From: Theocolax elegans
Lineage: Eukaryota; Arthropoda; Insecta; Hymenoptera; Cerocephalidae
NCBI GenBank assembly: GCA_026168455.1
Contig: CM047426.1
Location: 37,201,175-37,265,174, forward strand
Direction: 5' to 3'
Length of the DNA: 64,000 bases
Below the pieces are notes generated by a model. It did no database searches. It had not been told where the DNA came from and worked only from the letters and a program-made list of their open reading frames with translations. Positions 1-9,549 of this stretch are shown piece after piece. Both the position numbers and the translations under genes were made by a program. The first letter of the stretch is position 1. Each line of letters begins with the position of its first letter.

Positions 1-418
1 CTCTTTTTCCTGGCACTTCCTACCGTTTATCCCCCTGGGGACTTTAACGGTGTCCACCTACCACCTATGTGTGGGTGCTTTGTCCCTCCCTTAAAAACCC
101 CACCATCTCGCATTCGCCCGGGGTTATGCCCGTGGATGAGGGAAACCTGTGAAGCAGGGGAAAACCTCACCCGAGATGGCCGGTGTATTCGAAACATTCT
201 TTTTGGGTGTCAAACTCACATTGCGTAGGCCTTGACACCGAAACCGAATGTTTCACACCTCCCGCTCACGTTGTGAAGTGTGAAAAAAACACCTAACCCG
301 CCACGAAAGCCCAGCGACCGAGAATGTCACCCATCCAAGTGCGAACCGCACTCAGTGCTGCTTAACTTCCGTGACCGGTCGAGGTGCGTCTCCGCCAGTC
401 CGGTACCGTGTCGGTTCT
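1..418 (-). mobile_element. Fragment of a 5S-related retroposon, cut by window start
   Basis: This is a moderately GC-rich block, sharply different from the AT-rich DNA after 420, and it surrounds the 5S-like core. It contains short inverted repeats around a 'gaatgtttc' motif (195-260). No ORF of note is present. Which family it belongs to cannot be told from the window. Confidence 0.4.
325..376 (-). ncRNA. 5S rRNA-derived segment (SINE-like, not a full 5S gene)
   Basis: Read on the minus strand, this stretch contains GAAGTTAAGCAGCA followed about 20 nt later by CTTGGATGGGTGAC. These are the two best conserved blocks of eukaryotic 5S rRNA, which include the internal promoter region. The flanks (1-324 and 377-418) do not continue as 5S, so it is a 5S-headed retroposon (SINE3-like) or a 5S-like segment in a LINE tail. 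The element runs off the window's left edge. The internal promoter and family are inferred. Confidence 0.65.
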
Positions 419-777
419 TTAAATTAAATAATATTTAAAGTATATTGTTTGTACGAATCTTTTATGGTACCTACTTTTAATCTAATACGTAGAATTACAC
501 GCATTATTTATAACATTTCAAGTAGATCGTTTAAAATAGATAAGTAATTGTCGATATGAAAATCGGGCTGAAGAGAATAAGAATCGGTAACGGAATGCGG
601 TATCAGCCTGGATTAATTTAAGCCTCAATTATTAATTTTAACATTAAGCTTATTTATTATTGTTTATTTGACATTTTTATATTAAGCACACCATCTATAA
701 TAATAATAATAATAATACAGGAGGCACGTGCTAAAAGATTCGTACAAACAATATACTTTAAATATTATTTAATTTAA
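419..777. mobile_element. MITE / foldback element with 46-bp perfect terminal inverted repeats
   Basis: Positions 419-464 and 732-777 are exact reverse complements of one another (46 bp, starting TTAAATTAAATAATATTTAA). The interior of about 270 bp is AT-rich and non-coding with a short (TAA)n run near 700. The size and perfect TIRs fit a non-autonomous DNA transposon. The superfamily is unknown; the TTAA inside each tip makes a piggyBac relation possible but unproven. Confidence 0.7.
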
Positions 778-1060
778 AAGTTATAAATAATTATGAAAAC
801 ATCAGTAAATAATGCTTGACACAAAATTATGATTAATTGATTGTTAGAAAGAATAAAAATTTCTTTTAACTATAATACCCCCATGTGGAAAAATTTTATA
901 AGTTTATATAAAATTTTTATATAAATCACTTTATAAAACTTTTATATAAATTTGGTTCTATAAAAATTTTACAAAATTTTTATAAAAACATTATATATTA
1001 TGATAAATTGCTTTTTTTATGTATTTATGTGACAAATAATAAACTATTTTCTGGGAAGAT
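778..1060. other. AT-rich spacer, no gene
   Basis: Non-coding, with repeated tracts of the type 'ataaaattttta' resembling the arms of the large palindrome at 14843-15819. A 22-bp string around 858-880 recurs near 16132. No ORF or RNA gene is visible. Confidence 0.5.
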
Positions 1061-2093
1061 TGTGACGTGTCCACTGGGGATTAGGGTGGAGTCACGGTTA
1101 AAACACAAATTAAACAACTTCGTTAAAAAGAGATTGCAGGTTTATTGCACTTAATGTGCACGTAAGTATTACACGGCAAAGCAGCGGCTTTGTCGTTCAA
1201 AAATTGCCAGTCACGTTGGCCGCGGTCGCTCGCGTTCGCGCGATTGCGGGCCGTCCCGCACCTAACCACGCGTCGCGCACACACACTTAAAGGAAGCTGG
1301 ATTTGGGAGGAAGGAGCACGGCTCACCTGGACGCTCGTCTCCTGGATCCCTCGGACACACACGTAGTTTGTAAAATTGCCGTATCTCGTGCTACACGATC
1401 GGTGGTCGGTCGCAGTCTCTCGATTATCGGCACGCACGAAGCGAGAGAGTTTTTCCTCGGCGTATTGCGCAGGCGCGCCTACTCTCGCGTCTCGAGTCGT
1501 GCGCGCTCGGCTCAGTTCGTACTGGCCGCTCGGGCCGTGATTTCGCTGCCTCGACGGAGATGTCGTCGACGACGTTGACTTCGTGGTGCTGGATGGCGAT
1601 TGAGTAACTGCGGCCCTGCTGAGAATACTATCTGCGAGGTAAGCTCTTAAATCGTTCCTTTTTACCTCGATTTTAAGCTAAATCGAGCCCCTCGAGTTTC
1701 TTTATTGCAGGTGCCGTATATTGTCAATACGGGATCTTCGGCTCGGAGTGTCCGGACAGCTGGAGAGGGTATTCCAGGCTGGATGGGACCTGGGGATACA
1801 GTACGGGTCATTCCTGGTGCTGGAGAAGGCATTAGGATGCTGGATCGACGGAGCAATGTGTGTGTGTGTAATTGTGCGCAGTCAGGAGTCGCATCTCCTT
1901 TGCTTCGAGTTCTCCTGCTTACTACGCACTGTAAGCCTATATCGGTTTCACACATTCGCATATGTGTGTCTATTAGGACTAGATTGGTATGTATAGCACG
2001 CTTACTTCGCATAGTAAGCTTGACAGGTGCTATACTATACCTTGTCTCGCTAGTTTATTTCTAAGTGACATGTAGTATAACTACAATGTCACA
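1061..2093 (-). repeat. 3' LTR of the gypsy element (1033 bp)
   Basis: It begins TGTGAC and ends GTCACA on the plus strand and is almost identical to 13795-14819. It carries an 8-bp segment (around 1530) missing from the other LTR. It contains two copies of the GGTGCTGGA 9-mer (1585, 1816). ORFs on both strands inside it are mirrored in the other LTR and are not genes. Confidence 0.95.
1639..1710 (+). other. Antisense intron-like segment inside the LTR
   Basis: On the plus strand, opposite to the element, GAG|GTAAGC at 1639 and a pyrimidine-rich TTTCTTTATTGCAG ending at 1710 bound a 72-bp intron-like segment. The same signals occur in the other LTR (14365-14436). No coding potential surrounds it. 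It would fit a spliced antisense transcript started in the GC-rich upstream half of the LTR; transcription is inferred only. Confidence 0.4.
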
Positions 2094-2107
2094 ACTCCCC
2101 CCTCCCA
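2094..2107 (-). promoter_or_regulatory. Polypurine tract (plus-strand DNA primer)
   Basis: Directly inside the 3' LTR, the element-sense strand reads TGGGAGGGGGGAGT up to the LTR's TGTGAC. An uninterrupted purine run abutting the 3' LTR is where retroelement plus-strand synthesis starts. Confidence 0.85.
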
Positions 2108-2960
2108 AACCGAAGTTATACCTTACTTCGATTTAGAATACGCAAGGGGATGCACAATGCACACAGAAGTATGAATACAATACTAGCGATCAAAACGATT
2201 CTAAATAGATCCTAGTACGTAAAAACTTAACCTAAGATAGCCGGTGCTATCTACAGCGGTGTAAAGTGTAACTGTCTGTGTTGTTTGTGTCGTAAAATAA
2301 ATAACACAAAAAAAGAATTTTCCAATTGATTAGTGTAATGGGTTTCTTGAATTCTGGAACACTGGAATCTGGAACAGCTGTTCTTTAGAGTTAATCTGTG
2401 TAACCGTGTAACACGCTGAGTGTGTAATTATTATTTTTCCGATAACTAAATTACTTTATTCGATTCGAATTACGTGTGACTGGCTTACAAACTCTTATCA
2501 CGCTCGCTTTCCGACCAATTCCGAAATTCGCGACATTCATAACCCAAACTAACATGAAACAATCATTCCAAAAAAAATGTATTAGAATAGAAAACTTTCA
2601 TTCATTGCTAACCTGGTGAGTTGCTCTCCTCTTTCGAAAGTGGCTTTACGTCGAGATTAAATAATGACATGAATTTGACTATAATAATGAAACTATTATG
2701 AGTAACTAATAGTGAATCAAACACATTATTTGGTTTTCTTAATTAATTCATTTTTTAATAATTAAAAATTAATTCATTATACTTTGTGAAGTTTGTATGT
2801 AATTCGAAATAATTAATTATTGTATTAACTAACATTGTGTGTACATTTTTCTCTATATCTAGGAATGGTGTGGGTCTTAAGGGAGTAAAATGCAAGTCAT
2901 ATTTCAATAGTTTTATCAATTTAATGAAATAATAAGAAAAAAAAACAATTTTACAATTCC
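2108..2960 (-). other. 3' untranslated region of the gypsy element
   Basis: About 850 bp of AT-rich DNA between the last pol codon and the PPT. No ORF with recognisable homology is present; the 120-aa ORF at its border is in a non-coding frame. Confidence 0.6.
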
Positions 2961-5411
2961 CTATTTGGGATGAAGCCTCAGGGCTTGTACCCATTCTTCC
3001 TGGCACTCCGGACAGGCCTCGATGGTCGTCCCGGTCCTGCCACATCCGCGGCAAAACTTGGTCCTTGCCTCCGGACACCTCTGCCAACTGTGGTTCCTGC
3101 TTCCACAGTTCCAGCATCCCTGCCTTCTACGGCCACTGTACGCCGTTGGACGGGGGGCCAGGGTGCTGGACACGGCAAGGTTCTGGGCCGGAAGCAGGTT
3201 CGCTGGGATCGTCGGGGGGGTGTTAGGGATCTGGTGCGGGATGGTGAGGGTAATTGGGGTGGTGGGGAAATTTTCAGGGACAAGAGGGATGGAATAGCTG
3301 GGGAAACCGGTCCCGTACGGCGTTCTTCGGGAGGTGGGGTGGTTTGACGGGGTGCTGGAGGAGCGTTTTGGATAGGGGCCAATAGGGGTGGGGGCAATCC
3401 GGAAAGGGTAAGGGAAGGGGTATACGGGATAGGGATAGGGACAAAATGCACAATGCGCATTGCATGGTCTTGGGAGGGATCGTGGTATACTTGGGTAATG
3501 GGTCTGGGGAATGCGGGAAGGGGGTCGGGAGATTGCGGCGCAAGGGGTTGGGGACGGGTCACAGGGAATGGTGCTGGATGGGAATGGGACTGGGAAGTTG
3601 GTGCTGGATGGGGTTGGTGAGATGGTGCTGGAGGGGGCTGTGAAGCTGGATGGGGTTGGGGTTGAGGGACTGGTGCTGGAGGAGGCGGTGGATTCACCGG
3701 GACCTGCGATTGCTCGCATGGCGCAGGCGGCTTTCCGTGGCCGACCTCGGTGCCTTGGAGGTCTCTCGCCACCGGCTCCCTCGTCTGGCTCCTTCCTCTT
3801 CCCCGTGGTTGCGGGGGCCTGTGCCGCGGGACGCTTTCGCCGTAGTGGCTCGGCGTCTCCGTCACATCCGCCCGGTACGGCACGTAACCCCGGTACCGAT
3901 ACCCTTCCGGACTCTTTTCTTTCTTCGGAAGCGTCCGTTGAGGCACCGGGGATGGTGGTGCTGGAGGTGTCACTGGGGTGGGTAGCGTTGCTACGTTTTG
4001 GGGAGGTGGGTAGATCGGCGCCTCGCCTATCAGAGGACGTTGCACTGCCGACGTTCCGCCTCTTCCTCCCCTTCCTCGTAGGCTGCTTTGCCGTTGTAAC
4101 ATCTGGAATAGAAATGGGATTGATATTTACCTTTCGGGGCGGAATGTATCGCTTAATATCCTCTATGGATATTTCAGTTCTTTTCTTTGTATCGTCATCT
4201 TCTACGATATATACAGTAGGGGATTTAATTTCGACTACTGTTGCTGGACCTACAAATTTCGGAGCCTGTTTGGCTGCAAAATTTCCTTCTGCAGAAGATT
4301 GGACACGATTTAATCTAACTATTATATCTCCTATCTGGTAAGTAATATCCCTTCTATTCCTGTTATAATATTTGGCTTGCCTAGCAGTGGCTTTATCCAT
4401 ATGATGTTTAACTAAATCGTGAAGAGCTGGAAGTCTCTTCATACGATCTGACCACTTTTCTGAGTCTTCAGGAAGGATAGGAATGGGATTCTCGAGGTGC
4501 TTTCGGATTAGGATGGATGGTTCCGGATTTCTACCCAAATTCATAAACGCTGGTGTTGTTTTAAGCGACGAGTGAATCGTTGTATTTAAAGCGAAACAAA
4601 ATTCCTTTAAATGCAGATCCCACTCTTTATGATCTTCAGCTAAAAAGCTGTTAATCATAGGCTTTAAATTACGGTTTACTCGCTCTACCGGATTCGCTTG
4701 GGGTCTATAAGGCGGTGTGGTAGTTTGTTTAATACCGTAAGCATCTAAGCGTTCAGACATTAATTTATTGGCAAATTCAGTCCCATTATCTGTCAACAAA
4801 AACTTAGGGCATCCCCATCGGTTTATGATCAAATCTTCAAAAGCTTGCCATACACTTTTAGCGTCTGCCTTCCTAAGTGGCTGAATTTCTACGTAACGAG
4901 TGAATAAATCTTCAAAAACAATTACGTATCTGAAACCTCGTTTAGATTTTGGCTTCAAGCCCATAATATCGGCAGCCACAACTTTCCATGGTCCCTCGAT
5001 ATTTCTTTCGTCCATTAGCCCTGCCGGGGGCAATTGGCAAATTTTGTGGATTTGACATTCATGACACGATCGGACATAACAAGAGGTATCGTAAAAAAAA
5101 CCTGGCCAATAATAATAAGTCGCAAGACGTGCGTAAGTTTTTTCTATGCCTAAATGTCCTGATTGAGGAGTATTATGGGCTTCGAAAAGAGCTTGGGGTC
5201 TGTTTGATGCTGGAAGAACTAATTTCCACGCATCCAAATCAGGGAACAATGGATCGACTAATGGGTTTGGACGATGTGCGTAAAGAAAACCACTCTCGAT
5301 TTTAAAATCGGGATACTTAGCTGGAAATTTCCGTACGTTCTCCATTTTTCGTATGTACCATGGATCATCTATGTGGTCGGAACTACAGCTGCTACTTCTG
5401 ACTCTTCCCAC
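2961..5411 (-). CDS. pol: Integrase with long proline/serine-rich tail ending in zinc knuckles
   Basis: This 816-codon ORF begins inside the end of the RNase H frame. Residues about 60-120 hold the HHCC zinc-binding domain (HLGIEKTYARLATYYYW, CHECQ). The DDE core follows (VAADIMG, LLTDNGTEF, ANPVERVNRNLKPM), then a C-terminal DNA-binding part (QIGDIIVRLNR, KFVGPATVVEI). About 370 low-complexity P/S/T-rich residues follow. The tail ends with CWNCGSRNHSWQRC, a classical CX2CX4HX4C knuckle, and CRGCGR...CPEC, a second zinc site. A second zinc pair after IN is unusual because nucleocapsid knuckles normally sit in Gag. The IN frame is -1 relative to RT-RH, so it needs a shift or a lost base; no slippery site is visible at that overlap. 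Confidence 0.85.
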   Translation of the reverse strand: MGRVRSSSCSSDHIDDPWYIRKMENVRKFPAKYPDFKIESGFLYAHRPNPLVDPLFPDLDAWKLVLPASNRPQALFEAHNTPQSGHLGIEKTYARLATYYYWPGFFYDTSCYVRSCHECQIHKICQLPPAGLMDERNIEGPWKVVAADIMGLKPKSKRGFRYVIVFEDLFTRYVEIQPLRKADAKSVWQAFEDLIINRWGCPKFLLTDNGTEFANKLMSERLDAYGIKQTTTPPYRPQANPVERVNRNLKPMINSFLAEDHKEWDLHLKEFCFALNTTIHSSLKTTPAFMNLGRNPEPSILIRKHLENPIPILPEDSEKWSDRMKRLPALHDLVKHHMDKATARQAKYYNRNRRDITYQIGDIIVRLNRVQSSAEGNFAAKQAPKFVGPATVVEIKSPTVYIVEDDDTKKRTEISIEDIKRYIPPRKVNINPISIPDVTTAKQPTRKGRKRRNVGSATSSDRRGADLPTSPKRSNATHPSDTSSTTIPGASTDASEERKESGRVSVPGLRAVPGGCDGDAEPLRRKRPAAQAPATTGKRKEPDEGAGGERPPRHRGRPRKAACAMRAIAGPGESTASSSTSPSTPTPSSFTAPSSTISPTPSSTNFPVPFPSSTIPCDPSPTPCAAISRPPSRIPQTHYPSIPRSLPRPCNAHCAFCPYPYPVYPFPYPFRIAPTPIGPYPKRSSSTPSNHPTSRRTPYGTGFPSYSIPLVPENFPTTPITLTIPHQIPNTPPTIPANLLPAQNLAVSSTLAPRPTAYSGRRRQGCWNCGSRNHSWQRCPEARTKFCRGCGRTGTTIEACPECQEEWVQALRLHPK
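2978..4102 (-). other. 374-codon ORF overlapping the integrase tail in another frame
   Basis: Across the whole low-complexity tail of the integrase ORF a second frame stays open for 374 codons. It gives a Pro/Arg-rich product with repeated PAP motifs. The motif TCCAGCACC reads PAP here and SST in the integrase frame. PAP motifs also recur in Gag and the protease leader, which makes this frame worth considering. However, the zinc knuckles at the end lie only in the integrase frame. It may be an accessory overlapping gene or a composition artefact. Confidence 0.3.
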
Positions 5412-6404
5412 GCTCTTGATAAAGCGTCCGGAACTTGATGCAAAGCACCTTTACGATGTACAAATTTGATATCGTAATTTTGTAGCGCTGTATTCCATCG
5501 TGACAGTCGGCCTGCAGGGTCTTTGAGATTATTTAACCATAAAAGACTGAAATGGTCTGTTATTACGGTAAACTGTTCTCCTTGAAGATACCCTTTAAGC
5601 CTATCTGCTGACCACAGAACCGCTAAACACTCTTTTTCAGTTACAGTGTAATTGCGTTCTGCTTTGGTCATTGTTCTACTCACATAGTAGATTGGATGTT
5701 CCTCCCCATCAATTACCTGCGTAAGCACACCTGCTATCGCGTAATTGCTTGCGTCCGTCTGCAACGTAAAGGGTAAGGTGAGATTGGGGTCGTGCTAGAA
5801 TGGGTGCTTGAGTAAGGGATATTTTCAGTTTTTCAAAGGCTGTCTGTTGCTCTGCATCCCAGTGCCAACGAACACCTTTTCTAGTTAACTGAGTAAGGGG
5901 GTTTTTTATTTCGGATAGATTCGGAATAAACCGGGAATACCATCCGATCATCCCTAGAAATCTGCGGAGTTGCTTGAGGTTTTTGGGTGCTGGATATTCG
6001 ATTACGGGTTTAGTTTTGTCGGGATCAGTACACAGACCATGTTCATTTACAACATAACCAAGATATTTTACTTCGGCACAGCAAAATTCTGACTTATCTC
6101 GATTAAGTTGTAAAGTCACTTCTTTTAACGCCTTCAGTACTTTACTTAACCAGAAAACATGATCTTTGAACGTTTGGGTTACATATAGTAAGTTTTTCCA
6201 TGATCTTTGGAAAGTAGCTGGAGCGTTTGTTAAGCCGTAGGGCATTCTCTTGAAGTGGTGTAGGCCTCGTCCCGGTATGCCAAATGCAGTTATTTCTTTA
6301 CTGCCTTCTTCCAGTAAAATCTGATGATAAGCTTGCGACAAATCTAATTTTGAGATATACTTTGCTCCTCTTAACTTATCTAGTATATCATCCATATTTT
6401 TCAA
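5369..6404 (-). pseudogene. pol: Duplicated RT / RNase H segment with the catalytic YLDD deleted
   Basis: Two ORFs (5709-6404 and 5369-5764) repeat the RT from SYPLKNMDDIL to the RNase H end. The sequence jumps from the TNAPATFQ box to VTQTFKDH, skipping the segment with the catalytic aspartates. A one-base insertion near 5785 moves RNase H (QTDASNY, KECLAVLW, ITDHFSLLW, PDALSRA) to another frame. The RT here cannot be active. It is the downstream half of the pol tandem duplication and links to the only full-length integrase. Confidence 0.85.
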
Positions 6405-6406
6405 TG

Positions 6407-6989
6407 GATCAAATCTTCAAAAGCTTGCCATACACTTTTAGCGTCTGCCTTCCTAAGTGGCTGAATTTCTACGTAACGAGTGAATAAATCTTCAAAAACA
6501 ATTACGTATCTGAAACCTCGTTTAGATTTTGGCTTCGGGCCCATAATATCGGCAGCCACAACTTTCCATGGTCCCTCGATATTTCTTTCGCCATTAGCCC
6601 TGCCGGGGGCAATTGGCAACTTTTGTGGATTTGACATTCATGACACGATCGGACATAACAAGAGGTATCGTAAAAAAACCTGGCCAATAATAATAAGTCG
6701 CAAGACGTGCGTAAGTTTTTTCTATGCCTAAATGTCCTGATTGAGGAGTATTATGGGCTTCGAAAAGAGCTTGGGGTCTGTTTGATGCTGGAAGAACTAA
6801 TTTCCACGCATCCAAATCAGGGAACAATGGATCGACTAATGGGTTTGGACGATGTGCGTAAAGAAAACCACTCTCGATTTTAAAATCGGGATACTTAGCT
6901 GGAAATTTCCGTACGTTCTCCATTTTTCGTATGTACCATGGATCATCTATGTGGTCGGAACTACAGCTGCTACTTCTGACTCTTCCCAC
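6407..6989 (-). pseudogene. pol: Truncated, frameshifted integrase N-terminal segment
   Basis: ORFs 6594-6989 and 6401-6637 repeat the start of the integrase (zinc-binding domain and first catalytic stretch, VAADIMGPKPKSKRGFRY). Relative to 4827-5411, the A-run at about 6672 is one shorter and a T is missing near 6591, giving two frameshifts. It ends abruptly at the duplication junction at 6407, after AFEDLI. Confidence 0.85.
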
Positions 6990-9288
6990 GCTCTTGATAA
7001 AGCGTCCGGAACTTGATGCAAAGCACCTTTACGATGTACAAATTTGATATCGTAATTTTGTAGCGCTGTATTCCATCGTGACAGTCGGCCTGCAGGGTCT
7101 TTGAGATTATTTAACCATAAAAGACTGAAATGGTCTGTTATTACGGTAAACTGTTCTCCTTGAAGATACCCTTTAAGCCTATCTGCTGACCACAGAACCG
7201 CTAAACACTCTTTTTCAGTTACAGTGTAATTGCGTTCTGCTTTGGTCATTGTTCTACTCACATAGTAGATTGGATGTTCCTCCCCATCAATTACCTGCGT
7301 AAGCACACCTGCTATCGCGTAATTGCTTGCGTCCGTCTGCAACGTAAAGGGTAAGGTGAGATTGGGTCGTGCTAGAATGGGTGCTTGAGTAAGGGATATT
7401 TTCAGTTTTTCAAAGGCTGTCTGTTGCTCTGCATCCCAGTGCCAACGAACACCTTTTCTAGTTAACTGAGTAAGGGGGTTTTTTATTTCGGATAGATTCG
7501 GAATAAACCGGGAATACCATCCGATCATCCCTAGAAATCTGCGGAGTTGCTTGAGGTTTTTGGGTGCTGGATATTCGATTACGGGTTTAGTTTTGTCGGG
7601 ATCAGTACACAGACCATGTTCATTTACAACATAACCAAGATATTTTACTTCGGCACAGCAAAATTCTGACTTATCTCGATTAAGTTGTAAAGTCACTTCT
7701 TTTAACGCCTTCAGTACTTTACTTAACCAGAAAACATGATCTTTGAACGTTTGGGTTACAATAATTATATCGTCTAAGTACACGAAAACATGTGGTTCCC
7801 AATCTGGTTTGATTAGTTTTTCCATGATCTTCTGGAAAGTAGCTGGAGCGTTTGTTAAGCCGTAGGGCATTCTCTTGAAGTGGTGTAGGCCTCGTCCCGG
7901 TATGCCAAATGCAGTTATTTCTTTACTGCCTTCTTCCAGTAAAATCTGATGATAAGCTTGCGACAAATCTAATTTTGAGATATACTTTGCTCCTCTTAAC
8001 TTATCTAGTATATCATCCATATTTTTCAATGGATAAGAAAATCTTTTTGTTACTTTATTGACCTGCCGATAGTCAATACAAAATCGGTATTTGCCGTCAG
8101 CTTTTGGTACTATTACTGGGCAACTACACCAAGGACTCTCTGATGGTTCTATTATGTCTTCTTTTAACATACGGTCTACCTCTTCTTGCCCTGCTTTCAA
8201 CATTTTTGCTGAGTATTTCCTCACCCTTTGCCTTATAGGCTCGTGACCCTGGACATCTATTTTGTGGTAAGCCAAAGTTGTCGCACCAAGTGTTTTCGGG
8301 GTTTTCGGGATAAGACTGTCTAGGACCTTTTTTATTTCTTTTTCCTCTTCTTCTGACGCTTGACGAAGGCCATCTATACTAGCTAGTGCTGGAAGGTAGC
8401 TGGGATCTTGCCCATAGGGATAAAACTGATGAACTTCCCCTGCTGGTGTCCACCATGTGTCGTTTCCGAAGTCTATCTTGAGTTCAAATAAACGTTTGAA
8501 ATCAATTCCCAAGATACACTCGTACTGTAGTCCATCTGCTACTCGGAAAGGTAAGGTTTTCTCAATTCCATCGATACTAACCGTTACGTCTAATTTTCCT
8601 TCCACAGGAACTGATATCCCATTGGCTACGCTTACGGCGCCCTTGCAAGGTTTAAATTTCCCGCTAAACTGTTTTCCTAAACCTTTTCCTATATAGGAAT
8701 AAACAGATCCGGCGTCTAAAAGTCCTATCATCTTTCTTCCGTTTAGTTCTATCGAGAAAAACAACCTAGGCTCAAGCTTACCTAACGGATGCCTTTGGAT
8801 GAGTGAATCTGGTGATAGGACAGCGGTTGAAAACATATTTTCTACTACGCTGTTATTCGACTTATCTCCCGATTCATCCGACAGTTTAACTATTTTTACC
8901 ATTGGTGCTGGAGAGGAATTTTTCCTTTTCTTTTTGGGTGCTGGATGGGAATTTTCTTGGGTTGTGGAGGGTGCTAGAGAGGAATTTTTTCTGTTCTTTT
9001 GGGGTGCTGGATGGGAATTTTCTTGGATTATGGAGGGTGCTAGAGAGGAATTTTTTCTTTTCTTTTGGGGTGCTGGATGGGAATTTTCTTGTTTTTTGTA
9101 TGGTGCTGGATGGGCTTGTCCGGTATTCATAATTGGTGCTGGAGAGGAAATTTTTAATCTTTTTGGATTCATGGAACCTGTTTTCTTTCTCTTATTTGGA
9201 TTTGCTGGAAATTTGGTAGTTTTGGAGTCTACTATAACGTTTTCTACCAAGGAGGACACATCGACTCCTACTGGTTCCTCCGCGAGTC
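6947..9288 (-). CDS. pol: Pol: protease - reverse transcriptase - RNase H
   Basis: An open frame of about 780 codons. The N-terminal 130 residues carry 11-residue repeats (HPAPQKKRKNS, SLAPSTTQENS and similar). The aspartic protease has LLDAGSVYSYIG near residue 181. RT boxes run from FCIDYRQVNKV through LDLSQAYHQI and PYGLTNAPATFQ to the catalytic YLDDIIIV near residue 493 and FLGMIGWYSRFI. RNase H has QTDASNYAIAGVL, EKECLAVLW and ITDHFSLLW, and the frame ends after PDALSRA. No internal ATG starts it; the frame is entered from gag by a -1 shift at 9289-9295. It stops at 6947, while integrase lies in the -1 frame. This RT copy looks catalytically intact. Confidence 0.92.
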
Positions 9289-9295
9289 GTTTCCC
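9251..9295 (-). promoter_or_regulatory. Programmed -1 ribosomal frameshift signal between gag and pol
   Basis: In the gag frame the codons read gcG GGA AAC, a canonical X-XXY-YYZ slippery heptamer (GGGAAAC, plus-strand 9289-9295). After a 7-nt spacer, GGAGGA (9281-9276) can pair with TCCTCC (9256-9251). GACTC in the spacer can also pair with GAGTC in the loop, giving a possible pseudoknot. The heptamer lies in an overlap of about 35 nt: the pol frame opens after a TAG near 9303 and gag ends at TAG 9268-9270. Slipping -1 joins gag to the PR-RT frame. The sequence facts are direct; function is inferred from retroviral precedent. Confidence 0.75.
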
Positions 9296-9549
9296 GCCGG
9301 TCTAGGAACTTTACATGCGGGACAATTCCGTTTCAGAGTGTTTTTCCTACCACACCCTCTGCAAGAATTGTCTGGGCAATCATAAGACCAATGACCTGTG
9401 ATGCCGCATGTGTGGCAAGTGTCTGTTTCCTTATTCCTTGTTTTGCCATTATTTTCCGTAGTGGGGCTATCTGTCCCGTTTTCCTGTTTTCCATTATTAC
9501 CATTTCCAGCTGGGGCCTGTTTGTTTTTCTCATTTGGCCCTATTCCATT
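9268..9549 (-). CDS. gag: Gag C-terminus: nucleocapsid zinc knuckles
   Basis: In the same frame as the main gag ORF but after an in-frame TAA (9550-9552), the sequence reads 30-40 hydrophilic residues, then CHTCGITGHWSYDC (CX2CX4HX4C) and CRGCGR...CPAC, ending at TAG 9268-9270. The same two-site layout appears after the integrase. The TAA separates this nucleocapsid part from capsid, so either it is a disabling mutation or it is read through. No sequence here decides between them. Confidence 0.75.
   Translation of the reverse strand, partial: NGIGPNEKNKQAPAGNGNNGKQENGTDSPTTENNGKTRNKETDTCHTCGITGHWSYDCPDNSCRGCGRKNTLKRNCPACKVPRPAGNDSRRNQ

Larger units (their letters stand above)
4827..8031 (-). 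repeat. Tandem duplication of a 1.6-kb pol segment (RT middle - RNase H - IN start)
   Basis: 4827-6406 and 6407-8031 are near-identical direct copies. At the junction (6406-6409) the RT codons for NMDDIL run straight into an IN interior with only 'gat' shared, a microhomology. Copy 4827-6406 lacks about 47 bp across the RT YLDD motif, with a short filler, and has an extra G near 5785. Copy 6407-8031 has single-base losses in IN (an A-run near 6672 and one T near 6591). Template switching, slippage or an assembly error could each explain it. Confidence 0.85.

Noticed and set aside
1123..2064. ORFs of 90-120 codons on both strands of the LTR, repeated at 13857-14790
   Set aside because: They are identical in both LTRs, overlap each other on both strands and have no domain; explained by LTR sequence.
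3511..4341. 276-codon plus-strand ORF opposite the integrase tail
   Set aside because: Shadow of the GC-rich, proline-rich minus-strand tail; no start context or homology.
6947..7040. Programmed frameshift between RNase H and integrase
   Set aside because: The two frames differ by -1 and overlap by about 95 nt, but no X-XXY-YYZ heptamer in phase is present; a lost base is simpler.
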